From assembly GCA_032358165.1 (NCBI GenBank), contig JAALGY010000032.1, forward strand, positions 1,178,001 through 1,242,000: a stretch of 64,000 nt of DNA, written 5' to 3'. The translations under genes were made by a program, and so were the position numbers. Shown here in pieces: positions 45,764 through 58,194 of this stretch (the first letter of the stretch is position 1; each line of letters begins with the position of its first letter). Below the pieces are notes generated by a model. That model worked only from the letters and a program-made list of their open reading frames with translations, ran no database searches and was not told the origin of the DNA. The DNA comes from Diplosphaera chodatii (lineage: Eukaryota > Chlorophyta > Trebouxiophyceae > Prasiolales > Stichococcaceae).

Positions 45764-48700
45764 TCATGCTACTTCTCCAGTGCGGCGACGCTTGCCAGAA
45801 GCCTGAGCTGCAGGGTTGTCGTGCTGATTCTGGTCCCGCGTCTGAAGCGGGCTGGCGGCAATTTCGATGCCTGCAACACACCACAGCAGGGCTGTCAGTT
45901 GCAGAACTGCAGGCGGACAGGGATGCAGTTTTGAGGTGTCTTGATGCAGCCGACAACACCATGGCTACAACTTGTTACTGTGGTACAGTACAGACCACTG
46001 TTCGCACAGCAGAGCATGTGCACGTTGAGCAGCGCTGGCGGCTCGCACCTGAGGGTGCAGGGCGCTTGCTGCCTGCAGCCTGCACCTTGCCACCATCCGG
46101 CGCAAGGCTGAGCTGCTCAGCCGCCACGTCCGAGTCCATGATAGGCTCTGCAACCGGCTTGCCCTGCAGCATGACCATATTTGTTCAGACATACTGCATT
46201 ATACGGCAGACTCATGTGCACCCACAGCGTCTCAGAACCCGTCCTTCCGACAGGAACAATCTCTGCATGTACCATCGTTTGGTCCCACCTGTGCTGAATG
46301 TGCCTCACGGAAGCGCGCGAGCGCCACCTCTGGCGCCATTGCGCGCAGCTCTTTGATGCGCTGGTCTGACGGTGCCTTAATCTCTCGTCGTTTTGGTAGG
46401 TCCCCTGCACATCCACAGTTGAGACGTACCGGCTCAAGGAGCCCGCGGAAAATGTTATGGGAGGATGATGTCGCACTGCTCGATCTGAGTTGCACAGCTG
46501 TCGCATCGTGGTTGCAAAACTATATCAGGGCAACACTGGAGGCTCCGTGACGGCTTGCCTGTTGGGATGCCTTCACAGTACTTGGCGGAGATGAGTGTTG
46601 TGACACCTGCTGAGAATGCTGCCTTGCGGGTGCCATGCTGATCCAGCAAGCCTGGGCACACAATGCGCGAGTGATGAGCTGTCCTGCATGTGCAGCCGAC
46701 TGGCAGGCAGGTGGATTCTGCGTCCCTTGCAGTCTGGAATGGCAGTGTGCTCACCGCAGGCAAGCTCGTCTGCCTCCTGGACCGATGCGCCAGCAGCACC
46801 TAGCGAGTCGTTAGCTGTCTGCAGGCTGGTCTGCACTGCTTCGTGCCACTTCTGCTGGTTTGCCACCAGCCTCTCCGCAGCTGCAACATAGCCAAACGCT
46901 TCCTGACCGCAAATGACTGGTGTAGTTGCTGGAGATGAGGCGACACAGATGTGTCATGAGCTCAACTCGAAACTGAAGCAAGCATGTTTCCGCAGCACCT
47001 TGTTTGCAATCGCTGATGCCGCAGGTTGCCTGTAGTCGCACGCACTCCTCTGTCCTCGATGCTGCCTCTGCAGTTGAGGCTGCCAGCTGCTGCTCCCGCT
47101 GCAGCTGCGCCTGTAGTGCTACATCTGCGTCTGATTTGAGCTTCTCACCTGCGCCAGTGTTACACATGATGGTGGTGATGGGTGGCGGTGCTCGACAATC
47201 AGCATGACAAAGGGAGTCTGGTCGGGAGTATTGCACATCACCATGGCACGGTGCATAATGGGCGACATACCATCGCTCTGGCATGTAGACACATTCTGTT
47301 GCAGCTTCTGATGATAGTGAGTCCGTGTCTCAGACGCCTCCTCCAATGCAGTCTCGACCGCCTTCTTGCTGGTCTGCAGATGCAAAAGCAGAGGCGTTGC
47401 CACAAAATGCCCCACCACTGCATCGTGACAACAAGCAGCCGGAAAGTCTGCAGCCTGCCACGGTGTGGTTGAACCCCACACTGAAAGCCGCGGGAAGTGC
47501 ACCTGCAGCTGCCGGGACATGGTGCTGGCGATACCCGCCATGCACGAGGCATTGTCCGCATTTGCCGTGCATGCAGCAGCTGCGCGCGTGCACGCTGCCT
47601 CGAAGGCTGTCCCCACTGCTGCGCGCTGCTCGCCAACAAAGTTCTGGAGCAGGCCACCGATGGTCCGCAGCAGCTCCTCCTGCAGTCAGTGTGTGGGTGT
47701 CGAGCTCGGAGTCCATCCTCAGCTGGGATGCCCGCTGCGGAAAGCGTGTGCCGGGTGCACAGCAAGATGAAGCGCAGTGCAGTGACATCCAGGAGGGAAG
47801 CAGCAACGACACCTGGCGGGCCTCGAGGGCTGCTCTCGTGGCCTGCTCGGCCTCCTCCATGGCCCGCCGCTGCCCGTCCAGCTCAGCCTGCATCGCCTCC
47901 TGCCAGGCCTTCCTACAGGCCTCCAGCTCCTGCAGGCGGCTGCAGGTGGCCAAGCACGTCTGAGCAGCATCGCCATGGACGAGCGCTGTGCAGTCTAAGC
48001 TGCATCTGTATGGCCTGCTGCAGATGCGCGGTGCACCAGGCCATGTCAGGAACTGCTCCTGCAAAACTGACTAGCACATTGTGCCAGCTGCGTCACCTTC
48101 CACCAGCATTGATGCCTTCGAGGACCGCGGTCGCCGCAGCTCCAGCCTCGGCCTCCTGGGCGGCTGCAGACTCCGCCAGGTGCGATGCTTGCAGCTTCAG
48201 GCTGAGACCCAGGCTGCAATGCGCGGCGCCCAGCGCGTCCGCAGCCTCTGCGGCAGCCGCCTCACTGTCCCGCATGTGCTCTGACGATAGCCTCTCTGCT
48301 GCCTGCAGGGCACGCCCCGGTTCGGATGTCACCCATCTGATGAACTTGTTCGCTAACGGCCTTTGCATTCAAGCACAGCATTTTGACAGCATTCGCGACC
48401 ATACCACAGAAGCGGGTTCACCTGGGTGCCGTTCCTGGCCACGCTGGCCGTGCTGTCCAACGCTCTTGTGGTCGCTGCGGTAGCGTCATTAAGCTGCGTT
48501 TGCAACTCCAGCGTCTGCTGCTGCAGTGCCGCCGCCGCACTGTGCGAACCCTGCGCGGCTGCGCCCAGCTGCTGCCTGATGGCGCCGAACTTGCTCTGCT
48601 GCGCCTCCACCATGCCCGCAACCGTTGTTTGGAGACCCTGCTGGCACAACATGGCAGGCTGGGCGCATCATCTGTTAGGCAGCCGCTGTAGTTGAGCAGG

Positions 48701-51700
48701 GCTGGGCTGCGTGTACCCAGCCAGGGTGCCTTCCATCATGACATGTGCTTGTTCGATTACATGTACGGTGCTCACCTCGAGACTGGACGAGACCAAGTCC
48801 TGCAGCTGCCGCACCACGGCCGCGTTGCTGCGCTCCAGATCCGTCTTGGCGCCCACCTGGCAGCACAGCAGCGGCACTGATCACACCATGCCCTGTCGTA
48901 CCACCCTGCAGGGAGTGCCACAACAGAAGGGGTGCATGTGCACAGCTGCACGAGTCCCTCGACACGCCAAGGTGTGTCACAAGTGTGAACCTTTGCAAAC
49001 AGCTTGTCAAGATCTGCGGCGGCGAGGCCCAGCTGGTCCCGCAGCACATGGGCGAGCTCAGCCAGCCGCCGGTCCGCGCGCGTGTGCTCCACGATGAGGA
49101 AGTTGCGCTCCTCCAGCCCCAGCTGTGCCTGCTCCAGCTTGGACTGGGGCCATGCACAACAGCGACATCAGGGCCATGGCACCAGGAGCAGGAGACTGCG
49201 CCATGCGGGTCGCACTCAGGCTTTGTTTCTGTTGGCAGGTCACGCATTAGTGGAGTGCGAAGCACAGTGACATTGACACGTGCCATGCAGCACGCAGCGG
49301 GTGGCAGACGGTCAGCTGGGAGCGCCCACCTGGGTCTTGTCTAGCCGTGCGTGCGTGTCATTCAGCGCCGCTGAGCAGTCCGCGAGCTGCTGCTCCAGGG
49401 CCTCCCGCTCGGCAGCATGCCTGCCGTGGATGCCCTCCAGCTCTGCCTCCAGCTCCCCTCGCCGCTGCTTGTCCGCCTTCGCCTCCTCCTGCTCCCTCTC
49501 CCAGCTGTATGCAGGTGCACCGCAGGGTGTCATCTCGATACCACTTGACGCTACACCAGGCATGCTGCAGCTCCTTTCCAGCAGCAGATCGCAGGTGGCC
49601 ACCAAAAGGGATGTCAGCTGGAGCCGTGTTGATCTGCAGGTTCGTGTATCAGCAGCATTCCTGCACGAGGGGCAGATAAATGCGCACAGGGCCAGCGGCA
49701 TGAAGACGCCGTCCTTCTCGCGCATGGCCGTGAGCTCCAGCTTGAGGCGCTTATTCTCCCCGCTGAGGTTTGCCATGTGCGTTGCTGACGACACCTTCTG
49801 GTTGACTTCCGGCCGGTTGCGGATGTTCTTTGCCCGCAGCGCATACTCCAGCGTGTTCTTTGTCTCATCTGTCGACTGTCCAGGGGAAATTCAAGGCTTC
49901 TGTAAGCATTGCATGGTCATGTATGAGCGGCACAAATGACATGCTGCTGCCAGCTTACGCGCTCCGCTATATGGTGCTGCACTGCATTCAGACCCTCACC
50001 ATTGGAGAGATGGTGGCGATGATGCAGGTCTTCGTGCGGCCACCCAGCGAATCAGCCAGCAGGCGCGTCAGCTTGGAGTCGCGGTAGGGTATATGGCCCT
50101 GCAGTGGGCGGTGCCAAGCGCACATCGCCTACCTCCCAAGGTGCTGCAGTTCAAGGCAGCAGTGCGCACCTGATGCAGCACACACAACCAGAAACACAGT
50201 GTTCTTCGCACCGTCTTGTCTACAATCGCATTGATGACACGCCCCAGCGCGCTCAGGCTCTTGTTGATCAAGCCCGCTTCCTTTGCCCGCTCGTCTGTGG
50301 CACCAGACCTGCGTGGAACATTGCCAATGCGTCACCCAGCAGCAGATGATATAATGGCGTATTGGCTCTGGCATGTGCTTGGCGCATGGTCGCAAGCTTC
50401 ATTCCGTACCGCAGTATGCTTTCTGAGCCAGCCAGATCCACAAGGTACAGCTTGCCGATGCGTATGGCGTCTTCGCCATCCGGCTGCAGCTCATGGATCT
50501 GTGGCGCAGAAGTGGCCACACTTAGCATTGCCATAGTCACAGCGACAAAGCTACAACCGGCCAAGTACCTGCATCAACCCGTCGAGGCTCAAGTGCAGGA
50601 AGGGCTTGCAGTCACCTGCACCGTGACGCAGAACACCGAGTGCGACCGGCTGGACTGCTTGTTCAGCAGGGTGGCGGCCGTACGGCGCTTGAGCGACCCT
50701 GTGTCCAGCAGCTTGTAGATGTCCTCCGCGCTGCGCACGTACACCTCTTCCAGACCTTTGACCTGCAAAAGAGGGTCTACATCTTGGCACAGGTCGTCCA
50801 AAGCTGCCAGTGTCCAGCAGGAGTCGTGCGCATCCACAGCACACAGCTGATGGTGGCCACCTGCACGCTGTCGCCGCCCTGTGACAGGTCTTGCTGAATT
50901 GTGAGCTTCACCCCTTCCTCTGCACGTCGGGGAAACAACTCATGTTGTGGTGACGTGGCGAGTGATGCATTATGTCTCCTGGCTTGCAATGCAGCAGCAT
51001 GTGCACTTGAGGGAGTATTCGCAACATGTGCAAAGCACTCACTTGACGCCAGGAGATCTGTGGCCTCCTCGTTGTAGAGTTCCAGGAAGGAGCACTTGAC
51101 GGTGTTGAGGTCGCCACCAATACGGCCCACGTGCTCGAATATCTGGTTGATGGCACGCGGGATGACCCCGGCCACGTCTGACAGCTTGCTGCCATCGCTG
51201 CTGTCGCGCATTCCACCCTCCATCGTGTATGTCTTTCCTGCAGGCATGGCAGGTCCTACTGACACCAGCTTGAAGCACTTTCGGGCGTCCACGCTCTTCA
51301 TAATCTGCAAGTGGCAGCTTAAGGTGAGGGGAGTCTGGACCTGTGCCCGTCTGCCCATATGCAAAGATGGTGCAGTTGAAGCCCGCCAGCACCTCCCTGA
51401 CAACCGGCTGAATGGCCTCGTCATACAGCTTGCCCTGTGTCGTCTTATCCCCAAACACCTGCACGTCCAGGGAGGCAGTGACGCCACCATCAGCTAACGA
51501 TGCCGTTCTGAAGGTGCTACTGCACAGTCGTGTACAGAAGCTCAGCTGACACACCCTGTCGAAGGTGAACTTCCGAGTCGAGCTGCCAACGGGGATTGTG
51601 ACCGATGCATCGTGCTCGCTGTACGTCACTCTTCTGCCCGCATCGCCTGCTGCCTGTGGCCTGCACAGTATGGGTGACACCTTTGTAGTCTTCAACTGCA

Positions 51701-51866
51701 CCAAAGCAGACCTTGGATCTGGCTGTCATCTTGCAGCCCACTAAAGTGGACACCATGTCAGGGCCGCAGCCCTCAGCTGCCAGCTTGATGCGCACCTACA
51801 GCGCAGGAGAACCTGGATGTTCACACCATCCTGGTCCCCCTTCCGCCCCAGCCCCTTGTCCGTCAT
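45764..51866 (-). CDS. kinesin-5 (BimC/Eg5 family) mitotic motor
   Basis: Plus-end-directed, tetrameric spindle motor that slides antiparallel microtubules. Twenty-four exons, from 51866-51796 down to 45870-45764, total 3,111 bases and 1,036 residues, the usual kinesin-5 size. N-terminus: [10 protein letters not shown]. Motor motifs: P-loop [14 protein letters not shown], switch [12 protein letters not shown], switch [21 protein letters not shown] and [19 protein letters not shown], then the neck [19 protein letters not shown]. About 600 residues of coiled-coil stalk follow. The tail box [17 protein letters not shown] lies in exons 46651-46559 and 46404-46289. Other exons: 51660-51555, 51458-51341, 51237-51043, 50919-50861, 50762-50616, 50498-50410, 50308-50212, 50098-50000, 49875-49688, 49504-49330, 49137-48991, 48856-48776, 48640-48422, 48302-48097, 47939-47813, 47679-47503, 47373-47271, 47148-46999, 46880-46755, 46163-46049. 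The intron after 46559 has a GC donor. In the tail box the Cdk-site Thr-Pro is Leu-Pro. Confidence 0.93.
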
Positions 51867-52473
51867 ATCAATCCGTTTTCAGCTTCGGACAGCAGCATGT
51901 GGCGTGTGGTACATAAGCAAGCTCCTGCGTGCAAGCCGCAGTCCTGCCACCCGGATGTCCGACCAATTCGTCACGCACACCAGCTGACCGCACTGACGGC
52001 AACCGCACTGCGCTTGCTGCAGCACTTTCTGCACTATACACTGCTTACGACTGCCGCGTGAGACCGTGCGCACGGTTTTTCAGGTGCACTGCAGCACTGG
52101 TACTTGTCTGTCAGGCAGGGTTTCGAAAGAGTGCCAGGTGCTTTTTACGGAGCAAAACCCTGCAGACATCGCGCCAGTCGACGCACAGCGTGCATTATGC
52201 AACGATATGGAGTTGTTGGGGCGCTTGCTGACTCCGATGTCAGATCAGGCAGTCATGCCCCAGCTATTTTGCATAGCCCATAGCTGATTCTGCATAGAGC
52301 TCCGGCCAGATCGGCGCCGGCTGCCTGAGGGCTCCGACATACTCGGGCACCTACCACTAACCTCTCAACTTGCTCCGGACCCGTCTTGCCCATTTAGAGC
52401 GCAGCTGAACCGGGACTCGTGTGCACACGATAGTGCGTATTGAAGGGTCAGCCCACGGGGCGTGGCCCCGCTC
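51867..52473. promoter_or_regulatory. divergent intergenic region, kinesin-5 / CDC50
   Basis: About 610 bases between outward-facing starts. No coding stretch or repeat I would defend. Confidence 0.35.
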
Positions 52474-54325
52474 ATGGCGGACTCTCAGCCAGTGCCAGAG
52501 GCGCAGCATGCGGCGCCGCGGAAGCAGCGGGGCTACAAGCGCTGGCTGCGAGGCAAGAACAGCTGGTTCGCCAAGTTTGCGCGGCAGGACCTGCCCGGCT
52601 GGACGCCCATCTTGTCAGCCAGATTTGTCGTGTTTGCGTACCTACTTGCAGCGGTAGTGCTGCTGCCGCTGGGCATCGCCGTGCTGGTGTCGTCGCTCAA
52701 CATCTCGGAGCACAAGGTTTGTTCCTGCCTACACTGCCTGGCAAACCCCGTGCACCCAGCCGGATGGTGGTGTTTCAAGCTGGCTGCTGCGCTGTGCAGG
52801 TGCGATATGACAATGCGGGCATCTTTGGCAGCCTCCCAAACAATGATGCACGGTCAGCAGCCCTGCTGGAGAGCAACGGCAACGGAGCGGTTGTCACCGT
52901 CAACTTCACGCCGGACAAGAAGATGAGTGCACCGGTGAGCGCACGGTGAACTCTGCAGTGCATGCTCAAGCTATGTCCAGCAAATACACCAGCGCAGCTG
53001 TCCACACATGTGCACCGCAGCAGTCAGAACACAATGAGCGTGTTCCGGGTTGTGCAGGTGTATGTGTACTTTGATCTGGATGACTACTACCAGAACTACA
53101 GGAGGTGCGCACTGCGCAGACCATTCTCACTTGCAGTGTGTCGGTATTGTGTGGCACGGTAGCCGTGGTGCCATCCTTCATGTGTGCCTGGTCTGAACAG
53201 GTACGTGCGTAGCCTGGACTCAAAGCAGCTGGGCGGCAAGAACAGCACGTCCAGCGCCTGCGAGCCCATCCAGTATGTCGGCAACGATGGCAAGAATACC
53301 AGCCTGCCCAACCAAGGGAAGATCAACCCTTGCGGCCTGATTGCGTGGAGCAACTTCAACGACACCTTCGCCGTCAGCGTCGGCGGCCGCAACCAGCCCA
53401 TCGATGTGAGCCGTCCAGCGAGAAAGTGATGCTGCCGACCATCTCAACTCCTGTTCCTAGTCGTGTGCTGATACTGGGCCCGAGGACATGTGCAGCAATT
53501 AGCTGCAGTAACACAATCCTGATACAGCTTCTCCAAGGACATGCGATGACATGACTGTTGATGCCTGCGTCGCAGGACTCGGACATTGCGTGGCACTACG
53601 ACCGGGACCACCTGTATGGCCACTACCTTCCGCAGAACTACAACAATATCCCCGCCTTCCGTGGCGGCAACACCACCAACACGTACATCGACGAGTCGCA
53701 GCATTTCATGGTCTGGATGCGGCCCAATGTCCACTCGACTGTGCGCAAGCTGTATGGCGTCATCAACGAGGACATCCCGGCAGGTGCATGCTCCCACATT
53801 TCCGTTGCATTATAGCGCATGATGTACTGCTGCCTACGCCGTCCACGGGCTTCTTGCAGCAGACACTCAGCCGTACGCAGTGAGCGTAATTGTTGCCACC
53901 CATATTTGGACGGAGACCATGCTGTGCCTATGATCCGCAGGGTCCACAGTGACGGTGCGGGTGAACAACCGGTACAACACCTACGACTATGGCGGCGCCA
54001 AGTACGTGGTGCTGTCTGAGAACAGCTGGGTGGGCGGCAAGAACAACTTCCTGGGCATCCTCCTCATCGTGCTGGGCGCGCTGGCGCTGCTCATCGCCTT
54101 CGCCTTCTTCCTTGCGTGAGTGCTTCAGGGCTTGCATGCCGTCAGCGAGCCTCTACCTGCTCATTCAGTGGGTCCTGCCCATGGCGACCCCAGCTCACGG
54201 CATCGCTTGCAGACAGTTGCAACGAGTAAAAGTGTGTTGCTTGGTGTTGCAGGTATCAGTTAGGCTTTGTCAAGCGGCGGCGGTACGGTGACCTTAGCCA
54301 GCTGTCCTGGAACAAGGTGAAGTGA
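52474..54325 (+). CDS. CDC50/LEM3-family P4-ATPase (flippase) beta subunit
   Basis: Partner subunit that lets P4-ATPases leave the ER and flip aminophospholipids; called ALIS in plants. Seven exons (52474-52716, 52800-52934, 53058-53104, 53201-53405, 53576-53783, 53941-54115, 54253-54325) give 361 residues, the usual size. Two membrane helices bracket a large lumenal domain: FVVFAYLLAAVVLLPLGIAV near residue 55 and FLGILLIVLGALALLIAFAF near 325. Family motifs: FARQDLPGWTPILSA, VYVYFDLDDYYQNYRRYVRS, NPCGLIAWSNFNDTF, HFMVWMRPNVHSTVRKLYGV. Lumenal Asn-x-Ser/Thr glycosylation sites (NNTS-like, NGT/NST) are present, as is the C-terminal basic tail FVKRRRYGDLSQLSWNK. Start is the ATG just ahead of ADSQPVPEAQHAAPRKQ, after an upstream in-frame stop region. 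Confidence 0.96.
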
Positions 54326-54877
54326 GGGCACAGGAGCATGGCATTGCAACCCTGGCGACGCTGCGCTGCAGCGTCGTTGCTAGGGTTCAGAGCAGCCCAT
54401 CGTGGCCCTGCCAGGCTGCTGCTGGTGGTGATATTGACTGGTACGGCTTGTGCTGCTCGGTCCCTGACCCATTCGATTTCATTTACATTTCATCTAAAGG
54501 GCCTCGCGTGTGTCCAGGATGTTTGCTCAAGTGTAAGCTATCTTCGTTGAATATCAGCACTGGTCTGTAGCCACAGCTAGCATGACAAGCTGTTGTCCTC
54601 AAGCCAATGTGCATACAGCCAGCAATCACATCTGCAAGCGATGCGCTGATAGAGTCAGTCCATTCGGCTTTTGCGCCAAGAGGGTGCAGCCACATATAGG
54701 CTCTCCAGGGTTGGTGATCTTGTGTGCGATTCCTTTCCAAAAGATGTACAGCTGGGTGTCCAGGTGCTCCCTAGCAGACACCCTAGCTAAATGGATACTG
54801 TGCTTTGCGACAACATCGAACATGTTTTCAGCAAGCAGCCTCTGGGAGTACAACACCCCCTGGACCAGGTTGGCACT
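54326..54877. other. convergent 3' region, CDC50 / phytol kinase
   Basis: About 550 bases between stops. Open frames up to about 107 codons on both strands, none with a family motif. No RNA or repeat seen. Confidence 0.4.
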
Positions 54878-56662
54878 TCACCAGCCATTCGTCCGCAACA
54901 GATAATACCCCAGCAGTGCGGCAGTTCCTGGCACCGACAGATTGTCATCAACCTGCTGGTTGATTGGCAGGGACTCCACAACCGTGGCTACAGCTGCGAT
55001 GCCAGCAATTGCTGGCAGTGCATGCCCAGCCTCAAAACTGAAGTAGCCCAGCTTGGCAAAGAGCTGCATGTATGCCAGGCCCATTGCAATGCTCCCTGCG
55101 CACAGCAGCACGCACATGTTGCACACATTTGCGCAGCTGTATATGACATGTGTCACACTGCCCACGATGTCCTGGTGTATGTTCTGAGACGCACCTGCAA
55201 ACATGGCGGCGCTGCCGGCCCAGCTCTTATTGCTGTTGTGCGGGAGCTTGGCGCCGCCCCCAAAGCGCCGCCCAATGATGTCCGCCAGGCCATCACCGCC
55301 GCACATCAGCGCCACCACCTGCATCCGCAACATGCAACGCTTGCTTGCATCGGGTGTCGTATGTGCTTGTTGCTTCCTTGGCAACCATGGTTGCATCAGG
55401 TGTCGTATGTGCTTGTCGCTGACAGTGACAGCCCAGAAGTAAGGGACCAGCGGCTTCAAGCGGCACAGAGGGGCACAAAGGGCCTTTACCAGGAAGCCGG
55501 CTGGAGACTCACGCCAGTACACCAGCGTGATCGCCACCAGGATCAGCACATAGTACAATGGCCCACGCAGCAGCTCACGCCTGCAGTTTGCAGCACCTGC
55601 CACCATCATGCTGATGAGGCATACTGCAATGCAGTACAGCCGGCAGGTGAGACACGATGTCCTGCGATGCCTTGTCTTTGTCAGGAGCGATGCTGCAGCA
55701 TATGAGCAGCAACAGCGGCGCACCGGTCACCCTCCCGGCTCACCGCGCGCACAGTGTTCTCGCTGTCGACGATGCCAAAGCCAATAAGCATCAGCCTGCA
55801 CAACTTGCAAGCCATGAGCACCTGACCATACAGATCGACATCGATGCATGCACAGAGCACTCATGAGTCGATCCTCTTCATCATCGCTGTGACGATGCAT
55901 ACCTGAGAGAGTTTAGTGCTGGGATGACGGCGGCATACAACCGCGCACTGGGCGCCCAGCTGAACAGCGGCCACATCAACACAAACAGCGGGCCAGCCGT
56001 GATGTGCACCAGCTTCCGGCTCAGCTTCTGCCAAGTCACACAACGCCACGTCATGCAGGGTCGCACGGGTGCACTGGGAAAGAGCAGCAGCCCCTTCTGA
56101 CACCTTCAGGCGCCTGTGGTTTGTGTTGCATGTGCATGGCATGGCTGCAGCTGCGCACCCGCTCGATGACGTCATGGCGGGCAAAATAGTCGAACAGCTT
56201 CACCCACGCCACCGCACCAGCTGCAGCAAACAACATCGCTGCGGTGTCGCGCCCTGGCGGCACTTGCACGGCTGAGACCAGCTGTGCTGCTGCACTCTGC
56301 ACAGCAGCTGTCCCGCTGTGCACCGCTGCGCTGACAGCTGCGGCACCATGGGCTGCAGCATTGCACTGCGTCTCAGGACGCTGTTGCTGCCGTCGTCTGC
56401 ATGACAGTACCCCGTGCTGCTGCGGCACAGCCAGGCCATGCAGGCATGGTGTCCGCCGCCGCGTCCGCAGGCTACTGTCCACGACATGCTGCTGTCGAGC
56501 ATGGTCTGAATGTGATGCTGTGTGGGCCGCCATACAACCACGATGACTGCCATGACTGCAACGCTGCTCCAAATGCTGCTGCCGTAGGAGAAGGACCATG
56601 ACTGCCAGCCACCGCAGGACACCAAATCGATTTGGCGTCACTCTTTCACGTTGCCCATACAC
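54878..56662 (-). CDS. phytol kinase-like (VTE5/FOLK family) membrane protein
   Basis: CTP-dependent prenyl-alcohol kinase of plastid membranes; it recycles phytol from chlorophyll for tocopherol, or salvages farnesol. Six exons (56662-56159, 56027-55903, 55795-55724, 55580-55490, 55318-55195, 55095-54878) give 377 residues. The conserved core starts WVKLFDYFARHDVIERKLSR and KLVHITAGPLFVLMWPLFS, continues AVSREGDRRELLRGPLYYV, and has the nucleotide-binding CGGDGLADIIGRRFGG followed by NKSWAGSAAMF. Several membrane helices (VLILVAITLVYW; AIAGIAAVATVVESLP) fill the rest. The first exon before the core is about 150 residues, Ser/His/Arg/Gln-rich, and may include transit sequence or an unrecognised intron; the start is the weak point. 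Substrate (phytol or farnesol) cannot be told. Lies 3' of and on the same strand as the SRPBCC gene. Confidence 0.85.
55345..55416. repeat. 26-bp direct repeat, 25/26 identical
   Basis: Two copies (55345-55370 and 55391-55416) of a sequence starting TTGCATC and ending GTATGTGCTTGT, offset 46 bases, in the phytol-kinase intron 55489-55319. Confidence 0.85.
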
Positions 56663-57093
56663 ATTTCAAGCACATCTAAATATCTGTACACCTTTACAGC
56701 GCGGTCCACTGTTCAATCACTCGCTCGTGTGGGATTGTGATACCGAGTCATCAACTGATGTCGGTAACAAACGGGAGACAGAGTCACTCGCAACGGATGT
56801 GAAGCTGGGCAAATGATCCCAGATTGTACAGGATTGCTCGTCAAATGGTTGCGTTCCTACTTGGCGCGCACATGCGTGTCCTGGCAGATGTTGGTTGTGC
56901 GCCTTGTCCCGATTGCTGAGCTGGAGAAATCGGACCAGCAGCTGCACCTTGGCAAGTGTTTGATTCCCCTGCTTCACCCTCATGCCAGGTCCCAAATGCA
57001 TTTGGGAACATTGCCACGAATGTGAACTGCAGGAACCACCCGCAACACTAACGCCAGCAACTGTGGCGGCTACAGCCATTGTCAACCTCTAGC
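56663..57093. other. intergenic region between phytol kinase and SRPBCC genes
   Basis: About 430 bases with the phytol-kinase promoter and the SRPBCC 3' end. Nothing recognised. Confidence 0.35.
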
Positions 57094-58194
57094 TTAGGAG
57101 GTCCGCTCAGTATACGCCCGCACTGCAGCCAGGTTGGCCGCCACCTCGCTCTCGATGCGACTCTGAATGAGGCCTACTGGCAGCCACTTTTGCGGCCGCA
57201 CAAACAACGCATACGAGAGCCGCGTTGCTGGTGATGTGCTGTCCTGGGCTGCCGCTTGCTGCTGTATCCTCCAAACCCCGCGGAATGCCTGTGCAGCACA
57301 CTGTATCACTGTGACGGTTGGAAAAGGACTGCGCTGACTCTGGTCCAGTCGCAGGAATGACCATGTCATCCAAAGGAACAGGGTTTCGATTTGGGCTCTG
57401 CAGAACCTGAAAGTCGCCTTCGTGGAGCACAAAGCTGATGTCATGTGTGGCCCCAGCAGAGACGGGCGAGCGTGGGCCAGGGAAGCAGCCGTCATCCACC
57501 GCCTGCAGCATGCAGCTGCGCCCGCTTATCACATCAGCACGATGCTGAAAAGTGTTTGGAAGCATGTGTGCGCATCAATGGCAATGGGCCCCACAGCTGC
57601 CCCCAGCGGCTAGAGAGCAGCTGGCATCCATGCGAGCTCAATGCTGCAGCTCCATCTTGCCTCGTCGCTGATGAGGTGCTGCGCGATGCCGGAGGGGTGC
57701 TCCTCGATGTCCAGCACCACGCGCGCTTTGAACCTGAGGCCCATCGCCAGCGACTGCTCGCCGATCTGCAGCAGGCGGGCGCCAGCATCCCGGCGGGCCA
57801 AGCACTCGTTCTTCGCCAGCCCTGAAGCGTGGTGTAGCGGAGGTAGGCTACAGGTCACTCGTGGCGCTTGCCAGAGCAGCGCAGTGAGCAAGACGGCAAA
57901 AATATGCCACGGCCGCATGGCAGCACAGCAACAAAGGTGCTGGCTGGTACTGATACCTGGAATGAAGTTGCCAAGCCCTTCGTAGTCTGTGAGGGCATCC
58001 CACACGCTGGCCCATGGCGCACCAATGTCCACCCCCGCATACACCCGCCTGCTGTTGTTGGGCCCCTGTTCCACTTCGACAGCCACCGCCGCAGCCTGCT
58101 CTGGAGCCAGCTGCGTATCTGTGCTGCCTGCATCATCAACCGTGCAGTCGTGCTTGCAAACCTTGGCCAGACTGCAGTGTCCACTGTCGTGCAC
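57094..58194 (-). CDS. SRPBCC/START-like (polyketide cyclase-type) protein
   Basis: Hydrophobic-ligand-binding fold of the Bet v1/START superfamily, polyketide-cyclase branch; plants have plastid relatives of unknown ligand. Four exons (58194-57957, 57821-57661, 57502-57407, 57288-57094) give 229 residues. Recognisable blocks: RRVYAGVDIGAPWASVWDAL then TDYEGLGNFIPGLAKNECL, RLLQIGEQSLAMGLRFKARV, ISFVLHEGDFQAFRGVWRIQ, and the terminal LSYALFVRPQKWLPVGLIQS with RIESEVAANLAAVRA. This strand-helix order matches the family end to end. The N-terminal 40 residues, ahead of the domain, may be a transit peptide; the start is uncertain. The intron after 57661 needs a GC donor (GAG|GCAAGA). Role unknown; lipid or quinone handling is a guess from the fold. 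Confidence 0.8.

Noticed and set aside
47330..48064. 244-codon minus-strand frame within the kinesin region
   Set aside because: Crosses two kinesin-5 introns and ends in a non-coiled, unrelated sequence; spliced kinesin exons explain the conserved part.
54791..55705. 304-codon plus-strand open frame
   Set aside because: It is antisense to phytol-kinase exons, which carry clear motifs; composition is that of a shadow frame.
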